64,000 nucleotides of DNA from Bin87 sp965220105 (GCA_965220105.1 OZ244811.1:62001-126000); one strand, 5' to 3'; positions 8,842 through 20,350 are shown, counted from the first letter of the stretch. Numbers and translations: made by a program. The notes: generated by a model not told the origin, from the sequence alone.

Positions 8842-9585
8842 CTACGGGGCGTCCGGCGTCTGGCGTCGATACGCGCCGGTCGACCACCGCCACCGCACGA
8901 TGAGCAGGTCGCGTAGCGTCCGCCAACCGTCCCGGAACGGGCGTACCTTGCTTTCGTCCCGGTAGTGCCAGTCGATTCCCACTTCGGAACAGGAATACCC
9001 CAGCCGGCGTGCCAGGAACAGCAGCTCGGCGTCGAAGGCAAAGCCATCAAGGGTCTGCAACGAGAACAGCGCTTGCGCCGCCTTGGCCTCAAAAACCTTG
9101 AACCCGCACTGGGTGTCGGAGATACCCGGCACGGCCAGGAAGCGGGTCATGCCGTTGAACACTCGACCCATCAACCACCGTCGCCGGGGTTCGCCGAAGC
9201 GCCGGGCTCCCGACGCTTCCCGGGATCCGATGACGATGTCGGTCGGCGGAGCATTTGTGGGTAGCAAACGCTCCAGGAGCTCGATGGGCATGGACAGGTC
9301 GGCGTCGCACAGGAACCGGTACCGACCCCTGGCCATCAACATGCCATGCTTGACGGCGGAACCCTTGCCCCGGTGGGGCAGGCTGAGCAGCTGCACGCGG
9401 GGCTCGGCGATGGCGGCGGCACGCACCAGCTCCGCCGTGCCGTCAACGCTTCCGTCGTCGCTGACGATGACTTCCCAGTCGTAATTTTGCGCGCCCAGGT
9501 ACTCCGCTACGGTGGTCAACGTTTCGGGAAGGCGCCGCTCCTCGTTGTAGGCCGGTATGACGACCGATAGATAACAGGCAGGCAT
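8842..9585 (-). CDS. Family 2 glycosyltransferase (dolichyl/polyprenyl-phosphate glucosyltransferase-like)
   Basis: 247 residues with a GT-A fold: SVVIPAYNEERRLPET at the N-terminus, VSDDGSVDGT, and the DxD-type metal site CDADLSMP. The later DTQCGFKVF and FDAEL...VGIDWHYRDESKV motifs match ALG5/DPM-like enzymes. These move a sugar from a nucleotide donor to a lipid phosphate at the cytoplasmic face of the membrane. No C-terminal membrane helices are present, so the lipid carrier or a partner protein would anchor it. It follows lysC by 21 bp on the same strand and is probably in the same transcript. Confidence 0.85.
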   Translation of the reverse strand: MPACYLSVVIPAYNEERRLPETLTTVAEYLGAQNYDWEVIVSDDGSVDGTAELVRAAAIAEPRVQLLSLPHRGKGSAVKHGMLMARGRYRFLCDADLSMPIELLERLLPTNAPPTDIVIGSREASGARRFGEPRRRWLMGRVFNGMTRFLAVPGISDTQCGFKVFEAKAAQALFSLQTLDGFAFDAELLFLARRLGYSCSEVGIDWHYRDESKVRPFRDGWRTLRDLLIVRWRWSTGAYRRQTPDAP

Positions 9586-9606
9586 CCCGGGGAGTCCCGT
9601 GAGGAA

Positions 9607-10836
9607 TCAGCCGTCGGCGTCCAGTTCAAACCCCTCGTGGAGCAGCCGAACGGCGTCGTGGGCGCGGTCCTGATTTATGATGCAGGAAATCCGAATCTCC
9701 GAGGTGGTTATCATGTCGATGTTGATGCCGCCATCGGCCAGGATACGGAACATTCTGGAGGCGTAGCCGGGCGTGTTCTGCATACCGGAGCCCACCACGC
9801 TAACCGACGCCAGCGTATCGTCGCTGATGACGGCGGCGGCGCTCACGGTGGGTTGTAAACCCTCAATCTCCCGCAGCGTCCGCCGCAGGTCGGCGGCGGT
9901 CACGGTAAAACTGATGTCGGTCGTGGTCCGGTCGGCGCTGGTATTTTGCACGATGGTGTCCACGCTGATTCCGGCGGACGCCAACGGCTCGAACAGGGCG
10001 GCGGCTACGCCGGGTTGGTCGGCCACGCCCTGCACCGTAACCTTGGCCACTTTGGTCTGGTAGGCGATTCCAGTTACTTTGATGCGTTCTTCCATGTCCT
10101 CGTCGTTCTGCACAGCGTGTATCAGGGTGCCGGCGGCGTCGCTGAAGCTGGACGCCACGTAGATGGGTACATTATAGACCGCGCCCAACTCGATGGATCG
10201 GGGGTGCATTTTGGCGCCGGCGGCGGCCAGTTCCAGCATCTCCTCGTACCCGACGTCGGTGAGTTTGCGCGCCTTGGGAACTACCCTGGGGTCAGCGGTG
10301 TAGATGCCCTCCACGTCGGTGTAGATGTCACAGCGGTCGGCCTCCAGCGCTGCGGCCAGGGCCACCGCCGTGGTATCCGATCCGCCCCGGCCCAGGGTCG
10401 TGATGTCCTCGTCGGGCGTCAGTCCCTGGAAGCCGGCCACGATGACCAGGCGCCCGGCCTGCAGTTCGCGCCGCACCCGGATCGGGTCCACCTCGCTGAT
10501 TCGGGCCTTGCCGTAGGTGTTGTCGGTGCGAATGCCGGCCTGTGCCCCGCTCAGACTGATTGCGTCGTATCCCAGGTGGCGCAAAGCCATCGACAGCAGC
10601 GTGATGGATACCAGCTCGCCGGTGGACAGCAACAGGTCCAACTCCCGAGGGTCGGGTTCTTTGGCCACCGTCTGCGCCAGGTCGATCAGTTCATCGGTGG
10701 TATCGCCCATGGCGGAGACGACGGTAACCACCTGGTGTCCAGCGTCGTGGACCGCTGCCAAGCGCCGGGCGACGCCGACAATCTTGTCAGCATCCGCCAC
10801 CGAGCTGCCGCCGTATTTATGCACGAACAACGCCAT
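9607..10836 (-). CDS. lysC: Aspartate kinase
   Basis: 409 residues, normal for a monofunctional aspartokinase. The kinase domain begins with HKYGGSSVADADK and includes LGRGGSDTTAVALA and DVEGIYTADPR. Two ACT regulatory domains follow (about 265-409), indicating feedback control by lysine and/or threonine. It phosphorylates aspartate in the first step to lysine, threonine and methionine. Homoserine kinase lies 26 bp upstream on the same strand, so the two pathway genes are likely co-transcribed. Confidence 0.95.
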   Translation of the reverse strand: MALFVHKYGGSSVADADKIVGVARRLAAVHDAGHQVVTVVSAMGDTTDELIDLAQTVAKEPDPRELDLLLSTGELVSITLLSMALRHLGYDAISLSGAQAGIRTDNTYGKARISEVDPIRVRRELQAGRLVIVAGFQGLTPDEDITTLGRGGSDTTAVALAAALEADRCDIYTDVEGIYTADPRVVPKARKLTDVGYEEMLELAAAGAKMHPRSIELGAVYNVPIYVASSFSDAAGTLIHAVQNDEDMEERIKVTGIAYQTKVAKVTVQGVADQPGVAAALFEPLASAGISVDTIVQNTSADRTTTDISFTVTAADLRRTLREIEGLQPTVSAAAVISDDTLASVSVVGSGMQNTPGYASRMFRILADGGINIDMITTSEIRISCIINQDRAHDAVRLLHEGFELDADG

Positions 10837-10862
10837 GGGACTGAATCAACCGCCGGGTTTGG

Positions 10863-11810
10863 TCAGCGATGCGCCGTCGCGCTCACGACGTGCGCTCCCA
10901 GCTCGGTGGGGCGTGTTACTTCAACTTTGCCATCCACCCCGCACAACCGCGCCGCATCGAACATTTCGTAGGCCACCGTCATGGCGCGTTCCTGGGTGAG
11001 GGCCATGATGGCGCTGCCGCTGCCCGACAGGAACACACCCAGCGCGCCGGCATCTCGGGCCGCGGCGAAAATCACCTTCATGGGGGGGAAAATCTCCTGG
11101 CGGTAGGGTTGGTGCAGTCGATCCTGCGTGGCGATGCTCAGGTATTCGGGATGATTGGTCTGCATTCCGGCCACCAGCAACGCGGCTCGGCTCATATTGT
11201 ACACCGCGTCGGCGATGCTAACCTCGCTGGGCAGGACGCGGCGGGCGTCGACCGTGGCGATGCGCCGTTCCGGGATGAACAGCACGGCCTGCAAATCGGC
11301 CGGCACCGCGATGGTCGCCGTGTACAGCTGGTTGCCATCTGAGACGACCAGTTGCAGGCCGCCGTGAACCGCTGCCGCCACGTTGTCCGGGTGGCCCTCG
11401 ATGGTGGCGGCCATCTCCAGCAGGTCGTTGGCGGAGAACGGATTGTTCAGCAGCGCGTTGGCAGCGACCAGCCCGCTGGCGATGGCCGCGGCGCTGCTGC
11501 CCAACCCGCGACTCAGCGGTATGGTGTTTTCGCAGGCCAGCGCCAGGGGCGGCATGGGAGTGTCCACTTCGCCGTACAGGAAGGCCATGGCCCGGTAGGT
11601 CAGGTTCTCGGTATCGGTGGCCAGCTCGCCCTCGCCTTCCCCGGTCACGGTTACCGATGGGGTGGCGTCCGGAGGGAGTTCCGTTACCGTCAGCCGATTC
11701 CAGAGGTCCAGCGCCATGCCCAGGCAATCGAACCCGGGGCCCAGGTTGGCCGTAGTAGCGGGAGCGCGTACTTCTATCGTAACCGCATTTGTCGTAACCA
11801 CATTGCTCAC
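10863..11810 (-). CDS. thrB: Homoserine kinase
   Basis: 315 residues, GHMP kinase family. The N-terminal RAPATTANLGPGFDCLGMALD and the ATP-binding PLSRGLGSSAAAIASG loop are both intact, and the C-terminal GVFLSGSGSAIMAL motif is present. It phosphorylates homoserine for threonine synthesis, directly upstream of lysC. Threonine synthase and homoserine dehydrogenase are not in the window. Confidence 0.95.
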   Translation of the reverse strand: MSNVVTTNAVTIEVRAPATTANLGPGFDCLGMALDLWNRLTVTELPPDATPSVTVTGEGEGELATDTENLTYRAMAFLYGEVDTPMPPLALACENTIPLSRGLGSSAAAIASGLVAANALLNNPFSANDLLEMAATIEGHPDNVAAAVHGGLQLVVSDGNQLYTATIAVPADLQAVLFIPERRIATVDARRVLPSEVSIADAVYNMSRAALLVAGMQTNHPEYLSIATQDRLHQPYRQEIFPPMKVIFAAARDAGALGVFLSGSGSAIMALTQERAMTVAYEMFDAARLCGVDGKVEVTRPTELGAHVVSATAHR

Positions 11811-11828
11811 TGAATTCGATCGTTCGCG

Positions 11829-12932
11829 TCAGGACAAAACGCGCTCTGAGACGTACCGGCCCAGGTCACGGTTTTCCCGGAACACGAAGCCGCCGAAATC
11901 GCCCCCGTATCCGATGATTGGCACGGTGCTCTCGTGGACCGAACCGTGGGAGCGTAGCCCGGGCGGCAGCGTTATTTCGGATGGATCGCCAAACACCACG
12001 TCCTGTTGACCGGTCACCAGGATGTCCCCCATGCGGTCGCCCATCAGCAGGAACCGCCGGGCCGCCTCATCGCGGGACAGTGCGCTTTCCACGCCGTCGG
12101 TCGCCCGCAGGATGCCAATTGCATCGTCCAGCGCCGACCGGTCGGCCAAATGGACGTAGATGCAGCCGCCCAGGTTGGAGTGATGCACGACGTACTGATC
12201 CTTGATGATGGGAACCGCGCGGGCCGCGATCCCGTGTTGGCTCAGTATAGCCGCCAGATCGAGCATACGGCGTTTGTCCGACATGCCGTGGTCGGCGGTG
12301 ACCAGCAACTGCACGTCGGGTACCGCATCAACCAAACGGCCCAGGGCAGCGTCCAAAATGGCGATGTGCCGGGCCGACTCCGGGTGGTTCGGCCCGTGCA
12401 TGTGCATCGCATAGTCGGTGGTGGCGATGAACGCCAGGTCGTAGCGCTCCGACTGCAACGCTGCACGGGCGGCGTCGATGGTCCATCCGTTGACTTCAAG
12501 GGAATAGATGTCGGGCGGGTCGCCGGCGGCGTTCACCGCTGCCGGTGTGGGCCGCTCCGACGAAAACGCCAGGCTTGCATCGTCACCAAGCAACCGCCGC
12601 AGCTTGTCTTTCGACGCGGCCAGCAGGGACTTTCCGGCCATCCGCCGGCACTGGGCGAAGATGGTGTCCGAACGGATGAAATCGCCCGATTCGACGTACT
12701 GCTCAACCCCTAAATCCTGGTCCAGCCAGTAATTGGAGACTATGCCGTGCTGGGCCGGATAGTGCCCGGTCACCATGGACGTGTTGTTGACGTTCGTCAC
12801 GCTGGGCATCATCCCGCCGCCGGTTACCCGGAACCCCTCGTCGGCGAATCGGCGCAGATTGGGAGCTGGACACGCGTTCAGATAATCCGGGTCCAGGCCG
12901 TCGATCATTACCAGGATAGTGGTTCTGGGCAT
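11829..12932 (-). CDS. Alkaline-phosphatase-superfamily hydrolase, phosphonoacetate hydrolase-like
   Basis: 367 residues. It has the two-metal site of the nucleotide pyrophosphatase/phosphodiesterase branch: Asp11 in VMIDGLD, the nucleophile-type Thr46 in PSVTNVNNTSM, an aspartate and histidines in TTDYAMHMHGPN, LLVTADHGM, and a late LRSHGSVHE histidine. The PSVTNVNN...TGHYP segment is particularly like phosphonoacetate hydrolase PhnA, which splits phosphonoacetate into acetate and phosphate. A generic phosphodiesterase remains possible. There is no signal peptide, so it is cytoplasmic. It lies between a TreT-like gene and thrB on the same strand, 18 bp before thrB, with no phosphonate transporter nearby. 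Confidence 0.75.
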   Translation of the reverse strand: MPRTTILVMIDGLDPDYLNACPAPNLRRFADEGFRVTGGGMMPSVTNVNNTSMVTGHYPAQHGIVSNYWLDQDLGVEQYVESGDFIRSDTIFAQCRRMAGKSLLAASKDKLRRLLGDDASLAFSSERPTPAAVNAAGDPPDIYSLEVNGWTIDAARAALQSERYDLAFIATTDYAMHMHGPNHPESARHIAILDAALGRLVDAVPDVQLLVTADHGMSDKRRMLDLAAILSQHGIAARAVPIIKDQYVVHHSNLGGCIYVHLADRSALDDAIGILRATDGVESALSRDEAARRFLLMGDRMGDILVTGQQDVVFGDPSEITLPPGLRSHGSVHESTVPIIGYGGDFGGFVFRENRDLGRYVSERVLS

Positions 12933-12996
12933 CGCCTCACCTCGCTTTCAGACCGTCGCGACCCTACCGGGTCGACGATGGCCGCAAATCAGCCAC

Positions 12997-14271
12997 CTAA
13001 GCAGCCATTGCCTTGAGTTGTGATGCTACTTGCCAATAGTCGTCCAGCAGGCGCGGGATCAGGAAGCGCTGGCGCACCCGTTCCCTGGCGGCGGCTCCAA
13101 TCCTGGCGCGGAGGGCCGGACTGGCCAGCAGCTGTGCCATGCGTTCCCCAGCCTGCTCCACCGAATCCACTAGATACCCTGATTCACCGTCTTCGATTTG
13201 CAGCCGGATGCCGCCCACGTTGCCCCCGATGACCGGCTTGCCCTTCCACATCGCCTCCGACACCGTCAGACCGAAGCCTTCCCGCGTGGATTTCTGCACC
13301 AGAACCTGGGAATGGGATTGCAGGGCGTTGACGATTTCGTCGTTGCTGGCCGGCAATCCGTCCGGCGAAAAGAACAGGTGGATATCCGGGTCGGCCCGGG
13401 CGTAATCCCGCACCGATTGCAACACCTGCGCGCCCTCCGGGTCGTCGTCGGCCTGGCTCAGACCCAGCAGCGCCAGTTGTAGGCCGGGGTTGCTGCGCCG
13501 AGCCAGCCGAAAGGCGTCGATGACCCCCCACGGGTCCTTCCAGACGTCGAATCGGGACACCTGGGTGACCAGGGGCCGAGACACGTCGATGCCCAGGGCG
13601 TCGATTATCGTTGCCGCCGCATCAGCAGCCATTGGCGAATTTTTGACCGTCAACGGGTCGATTGCCGGTGGGGCGATGAACACGTCCAGGTCTTTCGCCA
13701 GCCGGCTGGGAACATAGGAACGGAGCGAGCAAATCATCGCGTCGTAGGCACTGGTCAGCGGCAGCAATTCATCCAGCAGCCACGGGTTTGGCTGGGTGAG
13801 GTCAATGTGCACGATCCAGATTCGGCGGGGGGCGTTCGCACAGTTCAGCAGGCGACCCAGCGGCAGCAACTGCGGGTCGTGCAGATACCACACGTCGGCT
13901 TTCAGGTTGGAACCGTTTATATCGTTGGCGATATCGTCGAGGCAACCGTAATAGATCGCAAGTTCCTCTTCGGACAGCTCCCCCTCCGCGCCCTGCAGCA
14001 TGTTGTGAATACGTTTCGTGACGTCGAAAAATCGCAGGTCTTTGGGGGTCATAACCACACGTTGCGTCTCGACCCCCAGGGCGTTGCTCAGGGGGATCAG
14101 GGAGTGCAGGAGTTCAGCGACCCCGCCGCCGTACGCCGTACTGTTGATGTGAATGGTCTTTACCTCGCGTAGTTGGTCGGCCAACGACGCCAGGTGCTCG
14201 GCGGTGTCTGCGGCAAGGAGCTCCAGGTATTTCCCCTTATCGGTTGCCGGGTACTCAATGATTTCGATCAA
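12997..14271 (-). CDS. Family 4 glycosyltransferase, trehalose synthase (TreT)-like
   Basis: 424 residues. The N-terminal HINSTAYGGGVAELLHSLIPL and WIVHIDLTQPN segments, the donor site QVSRFDVWKDPWGVIDAF, and the C-terminal STREGFGLTVSEAMWKGKPVIGG motif fit TreT. That enzyme joins NDP-glucose and glucose into trehalose; trehalose phosphorylase/synthase relatives share these motifs. The product would be a compatible solute or carbon store. The ATG at 14271 is the first plausible start; a 118-bp gap separates it from uppP upstream. Confidence 0.82.
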   Translation of the reverse strand: MIEIIEYPATDKGKYLELLAADTAEHLASLADQLREVKTIHINSTAYGGGVAELLHSLIPLSNALGVETQRVVMTPKDLRFFDVTKRIHNMLQGAEGELSEEELAIYYGCLDDIANDINGSNLKADVWYLHDPQLLPLGRLLNCANAPRRIWIVHIDLTQPNPWLLDELLPLTSAYDAMICSLRSYVPSRLAKDLDVFIAPPAIDPLTVKNSPMAADAAATIIDALGIDVSRPLVTQVSRFDVWKDPWGVIDAFRLARRSNPGLQLALLGLSQADDDPEGAQVLQSVRDYARADPDIHLFFSPDGLPASNDEIVNALQSHSQVLVQKSTREGFGLTVSEAMWKGKPVIGGNVGGIRLQIEDGESGYLVDSVEQAGERMAQLLASPALRARIGAAARERVRQRFLIPRLLDDYWQVASQLKAMAA

Positions 14272-14389
14272 GCCTCGCGTCCCCTCTGTTGTCTCGCCGC
14301 ATCAAATTGCCCGACATGATAAATGCCGCCGCCCGTTATGTACACCTACTTTTGACGGCCTGTTTGGGGGGATTGGCAACTGCAATGGC

Positions 14390-15208
14390 CTACCAGACCG
14401 GACCCAGGGCGATGGCGGTCGCGCCCAGGGCGGCGCTCCACGGAGCGAACCACCACAGGCGGCCGGCGCGCACCCAGCCCACCAGCCAATGGATCGCGCC
14501 CAACGCCACTGCGAAGGACGCAGCCGCCGCAATCAGCAGGTAAGCGCCGGACTCCCATGAAGCGAACCAAAGGGACGATCCGCCCCAAAACGCTACCGTC
14601 CAAACCACAACCGCCCCCAGCATGACGGGTCCGGCCAGCAGGAAGGAGAAATTTACCGCATCCGCCCGGCTCGTCCCAACGGCGAGGCCCGCCGCAATGG
14701 TCACGCCGGAGCGGGAGATTCCCGGCACGGTGGATACCCCCTGGGCCAGACCCACCAACAATGACCCGCGCCAACTGATGCGCGGTGTGGCGTTGTTGTC
14801 CCCCCTTTCGTCGCCTCGCGGCGCGGCGATTAGCAAGCCGGCGTTGGCCACCATCATCCAGCCCACGAACCAGGGCGAAGCCCACAGGTCGCTCAGCGAA
14901 GTTCGGCTGAGCAACAGCGCCTCGGGAATCGCGATAACAGCCGTTGCCGCCAGGGCCAGGACATAGCGCAACGCAAATCGACGGCCGGGCCCGGGTCGCC
15001 TCAGATCGCACAATGCCCGCCAATACATGCGGCGAAAGTAAACGATGCCGGCCAGGTTAGTCCCGGCGTGGAGGTAGACGATCAACGCGCCGGCTTGGGG
15101 AGGCCCGTCTGGCAAAAGCCACAACAGCCGAAGATGCCCGCTACTGGAAACCGGCAGGAATTCGGTAGCGCCCTGCACCACGGCGAACAGCAGCGCCAGG
15201 GGAAGCAT
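14390..15208 (-). CDS. uppP: Undecaprenyl-diphosphate phosphatase
   Basis: 272 residues, a polytopic membrane protein with about seven to eight hydrophobic segments. Both BacA/UppP signatures are present: QGATEFLPVSSSGH near the N-terminus and VPGISRSGVTIAAG in the second half. It regenerates undecaprenyl phosphate, the lipid carrier of cell-wall precursors, at the membrane. It lies 31 bp after glmS on the same strand, which places two envelope-precursor genes side by side. Confidence 0.94.
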   Translation of the reverse strand: MLPLALLFAVVQGATEFLPVSSSGHLRLLWLLPDGPPQAGALIVYLHAGTNLAGIVYFRRMYWRALCDLRRPGPGRRFALRYVLALAATAVIAIPEALLLSRTSLSDLWASPWFVGWMMVANAGLLIAAPRGDERGDNNATPRISWRGSLLVGLAQGVSTVPGISRSGVTIAAGLAVGTSRADAVNFSFLLAGPVMLGAVVVWTVAFWGGSSLWFASWESGAYLLIAAAASFAVALGAIHWLVGWVRAGRLWWFAPWSAALGATAIALGPVW

Positions 15209-15239
15209 AGAGCGCCGATACTGTCAGCGATTTACGACG

Positions 15240-17096
<1,857 letters not shown>

Positions 17097-17119
17097 CAGT
17101 GAACCCGACGCATCAGGGC

Positions 17120-18256
17120 CTAGCCACTGTCCGGGTCGGAGCTTCGCACGGTGAGAGTGGCGCCGGCATCCGCCGCGTCGTCGTCCATTGCAATGGACTG
17201 GGCGTCGTACTCCACGTCCACCAGCCGTTCCGTCAGGTAGTCGCAGTCAAAGACGAAGGGCGAACGGGCAGCGTCTTCGGCGTCGGCGACGCCCACGACA
17301 ATCTCCATTATCGCTTCGGCGAGGGCCGCCGGGTCGTGCCGCAGGAAGACTCCCGGAGCAAGCAACGGTCGCTGCAAGATCCGGCCGGCCAAAGGCATGG
17401 CCGCCGCTTCATCCAGCACCACTGGATATTGTCCATCGGCGGCGTAGCGGTGCAACAGCCGCGGAGGCAGCGGAGTGTTGTTTACCAGCAGGAAATCCAG
17501 CGGCTGGCGCGTGCCCAGGTACTCGGTGAGCAGCGCCAGGAAGTTGGACGCCCGAAATCCCTGGCTCTCGCCCGGCTTGGTCATCAGGTTGCACACGTGA
17601 ATCTTGACCGCCGGCGATTCAACGATGGCCTGCGCGACGTTTTCCACCAGCAGGTTGGGCAACACGCTGGTGTAGATGTCGCCGGGGCCCAGGATGATAG
17701 CGTCGGCGGCGGCGATGGCGTCGATCACGGGTGGGTGGACGTAGGCCGGCGGCTCCAGGTAGATGTAGTCGACGCCCACGTCCGGTTGGTCCGTTCGCAG
17801 GTCGATGGCCGACTCACCGATCAGCCGCGTGCCGTCTTCCAGGCGCGCGCACAACGTGGAGTGGGTCAGCGTCACCGGGAGCACGTCCCCGTTGATGCCC
17901 AGCATCCGGGCCGCTTCGCCGATGGCCGAGATGGTGTTGCCGGTAACCTCGGTGAGCGCGGCCAGCAACAGGTTGCCGAAACTGTGGCCGTTGAGGCCTT
18001 CTCCGGAGGGGAAACGGTATTCGAACAGCCTGCGCATCAGGTGGGCTTCGTCCGAATCGCCCGCTAGCGCCATCAGGCAGCGGCGAAGGTCTCCGGGTGG
18101 CAGGTGGCCCATTTCGTCGCGGAGGCGTCCACTGCTGCCACCGCTGTCGGTCATCGCAACGATGGCCGTCAGGTTGCAATCCTGGGTGCGAAGTCCGGTC
18201 AGGGTGGTGTGATTTCCGGTGCCACCACCGACGACGACAATATTCTTCCTGCTCAT
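17120..18256 (-). CDS. yvcK: YvcK/gluconeogenesis factor family protein
   Basis: 378 residues, CofD/YvcK fold. The start IVVVGGGTGNHTTLTGL is the nucleotide-binding loop, followed by MTDSGGSSGRLRDEMG and PPGDLRRCLMAL, all diagnostic. YvcK homologues bind UDP-sugars and link central carbon flow to cell-wall synthesis and cell shape; in this window it lies directly upstream of glmS, consistent with that role. It should not be confused with true CofD, which is present separately at 56544-57506. Confidence 0.9.
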   Translation of the reverse strand: MSRKNIVVVGGGTGNHTTLTGLRTQDCNLTAIVAMTDSGGSSGRLRDEMGHLPPGDLRRCLMALAGDSDEAHLMRRLFEYRFPSGEGLNGHSFGNLLLAALTEVTGNTISAIGEAARMLGINGDVLPVTLTHSTLCARLEDGTRLIGESAIDLRTDQPDVGVDYIYLEPPAYVHPPVIDAIAAADAIILGPGDIYTSVLPNLLVENVAQAIVESPAVKIHVCNLMTKPGESQGFRASNFLALLTEYLGTRQPLDFLLVNNTPLPPRLLHRYAADGQYPVVLDEAAAMPLAGRILQRPLLAPGVFLRHDPAALAEAIMEIVVGVADAEDAARSPFVFDCDYLTERLVDVEYDAQSIAMDDDAADAGATLTVRSSDPDSG

Positions 18257-18398
18257 CAGCCAGTCAGAGGGATGTTGCTCGGAGGAGGTTTACGGGGATT
18301 CCGCGCAACCGCAACAGTATATGAACGGCTCTAACACGGTGTCAACCCGGCGATGGCCCGTAGATCCCCACAAGCCTGAACAGTTACGTTACCCGGCC

Positions 18399-18540
18399 AG
18401 GGTCATTCGATTGAACCCTATTGTCATTGCGAGGAGCGAAGCAACGTGGCAATCTCGCTCATCCTGAGCCTGTCGAAGGACGCCAACGAGATTGCCACGC
18501 TGCGCTCGCAATGACATTAGGGAACGATTCAAAGACCCTG
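18399..18540. repeat. Palindromic MITE/REP-like element, copy A
   Basis: Inverted arms built on CATTGCGAG...GGCAATCTCG and its complement, with outer ends AGGGTC...CGATT and AAAGACCCTG. The loop carries CATCCTGAGCCTGTCGAAGG. It occupies most of the 432-bp space between yvcK and the acyl-CoA mutase gene; nothing else is recognisable there. The sequence is almost identical to copy F (52921-53056). Confidence 0.85.
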
Positions 18541-18688
18541 TTACCCGGCGCAGGGCGTCACGGTTGTCGCGGTGGCTACGATCCGTGAGGCTACGCTGGC
18601 AGCCCGGCGGGTAGTTCGGCGTGGGCGGCCCGGATGATAAAATGGCGGTGAATACTAGACCGGCGCCGCCGGCTGGAGGGTGCACCAG

Positions 18689-20350
18689 ATGTCGGGCAAC
18701 AAGCAGGAATGGCAGGATTCTACCCTTTCTCGCGTCACTTCACGTTTCCCGGAGCGGCGGGAGTCGTTCGAAACCGACTCGGGGCTGCCCCTGGACACCG
18801 TGTACACCCCCGAAGACCGGGCGCTCCAGGACGACGGCTACCTGGAGTCCATCGGGTATCCCGGCGAGTTTCCCTACACCCGCGGCGTGCAGCCCAATAT
18901 GTACCGCGGGCGCGTGTGGACTATGCGGCAGTACGCCGGCTATGCCACGGCCCAGGCCACCAACGAACGCTACCGGTACCTGCTGGAAAACGGTCAGACC
19001 GGATTGTCGGTAGCCTTCGACCTGCCCACGCAGATCGGTTACGACAGCGACCACCCCCTCGCCGAGGGCGAGGTTGGCAAGGTCGGCGTGCCCATCTGCT
19101 CCCTGGCCGACATGGAAACCCTGTTCGACGGCATCCCCCTGGACCAGGTCAGCACGTCCATGACCATCAACGCCACGGCGTCGGTGTTGCTGTGCCTCTA
19201 CATCGCCGCTGGGAAGCGCCAGGGCGTTGAGGCTAACCAGTTGAGCGGTACCCTTCAAAACGACATCCTCAAGGAGTACATCGCCCGCGGCACCTACGCC
19301 TACCCTCCGCGCCCGTCCATGCGCCTGGTGGTGGATGTGTTCAAGTACTGCGCCGAGAACGTGCCCCGGTGGAACACCATCAGCATCAGCGGATACCACA
19401 TGCGGGAGGCCGGCGCCACCGCCACCCAGGAGCTCGCCTTCACCTTCGCCAACGCCATTGCCTACGTGCAGGCCGCCGTGGATGCCGGGTTGGCCGTGGA
19501 CGAGTTCGCTCCCCGGTTGTCGTTCTTCTTCGTGGCGCAGAACAACCTCTTTGAAGAGATCGCCAAGTTTCGTGCCGCCCGCCGTCTGTGGGCCCGCATC
19601 ATGCGTGACCGGTTTGGCGCCACCGACCCCAGGTCGATGATGCTGCGCTTTCACACCCAAACCGCTGGCGTTACCCTCACTGCCCAGCAGCCGGACAACA
19701 ACGTGATCCGCAGTACCGTGCAGGCCCTGGCCGCCGTGCTCGGCGGTACGCAGTCGCTCCACGTCAATTCCCGCGACGAGGCCCTGAGCCTGCCCTCCGA
19801 GGAATCGGCGCAACTGTCGTTGCGGACTCAGCAGATACTGGCCCACGAAAGCGGCGCCGCCGACGTGGTGGACCCCCTCGGCGGCTCCTGGTACATCGAG
19901 GACCTCACCGACCGCCTGGAAGCCGGCGTGCTGGAATACATCCGGCGCATCGACCAGATGGGCGGGTCGGTGGCCGCCATTGAGGACGGTTTCCAGGTGC
20001 GCGAAATCGGGGAAGCCGCCTACCGCCATCAACGCGAGGTGGATGAAGGCGACCGCACCGTGGTGGGGGTCAATCAGTACGTCACCGAGTCACCGCCCAT
20101 TGCGGGGTTGCTGCGGGTCGATCCCGCCGCCACGGCTGAGCAGGTCGAGCGCCTGAAAACCCTGCGCCGCCAGCGGGATAACATGGCGGTGCAGATCAGC
20201 CTGGCCCGCCTCGCCGATGCCGCCCGCAGCCCCGAGGCCAACACCATCCCGTTGATGATGGAGTGCGTCGAAAAGTACGCTACCCTCGGCGAAATTTGCG
20301 GCGTGCTCCGGCAGGTTTTCGGCGAGTACGAACCCGCCGCGGGCCTGTGA
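18689..20350 (+). CDS. Acyl-CoA mutase large subunit (methylmalonyl-CoA mutase family, no B12 domain)
   Basis: 553 residues, the length of split mutase large subunits such as IcmA/HcmA or archaeal MutA. The TIM-barrel substrate domain is complete: PGEFPYTRGVQPNMYRG, TMRQYAGYATA, SVAFDLPTQIGYDSDH, SISGYHMREAGATA, RFHTQTAGVTLTAQQP and DVVDPLGGSWYIE. The cobalamin domain is absent and is probably supplied by the separate protein at 32513-32926. Methylmalonyl-CoA is the likely substrate because an epimerase gene lies downstream. The RGVQPNMYRGR stretch differs from the classical MCM sequence as I recall it, so isobutyryl- or 2-hydroxyisobutyryl-CoA mutase activity remains possible. The ATG at 18689 is chosen over GTG at 18680 because GGAGGG (18675-18680) is eight bases before it. 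Confidence 0.88.
   Translation: MSGNKQEWQDSTLSRVTSRFPERRESFETDSGLPLDTVYTPEDRALQDDGYLESIGYPGEFPYTRGVQPNMYRGRVWTMRQYAGYATAQATNERYRYLLENGQTGLSVAFDLPTQIGYDSDHPLAEGEVGKVGVPICSLADMETLFDGIPLDQVSTSMTINATASVLLCLYIAAGKRQGVEANQLSGTLQNDILKEYIARGTYAYPPRPSMRLVVDVFKYCAENVPRWNTISISGYHMREAGATATQELAFTFANAIAYVQAAVDAGLAVDEFAPRLSFFFVAQNNLFEEIAKFRAARRLWARIMRDRFGATDPRSMMLRFHTQTAGVTLTAQQPDNNVIRSTVQALAAVLGGTQSLHVNSRDEALSLPSEESAQLSLRTQQILAHESGAADVVDPLGGSWYIEDLTDRLEAGVLEYIRRIDQMGGSVAAIEDGFQVREIGEAAYRHQREVDEGDRTVVGVNQYVTESPPIAGLLRVDPAATAEQVERLKTLRRQRDNMAVQISLARLADAARSPEANTIPLMMECVEKYATLGEICGVLRQVFGEYEPAAGL

Noticed and set aside
17097..17119. glmS ribozyme upstream of glmS
   Set aside because: Only 23 bp separate glmS from yvcK; there is no room for the ribozyme.
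18257..18688. Cobalamin riboswitch upstream of the mutase gene
   Set aside because: The space is taken by repeat copy A and shows no B12-box-like segment that I can recognise.
18740..20032. Minus-strand open frame of 430 codons opposite the mutase gene
   Set aside because: Antisense shadow typical of GC-rich coding; the plus-strand mutase is certain.
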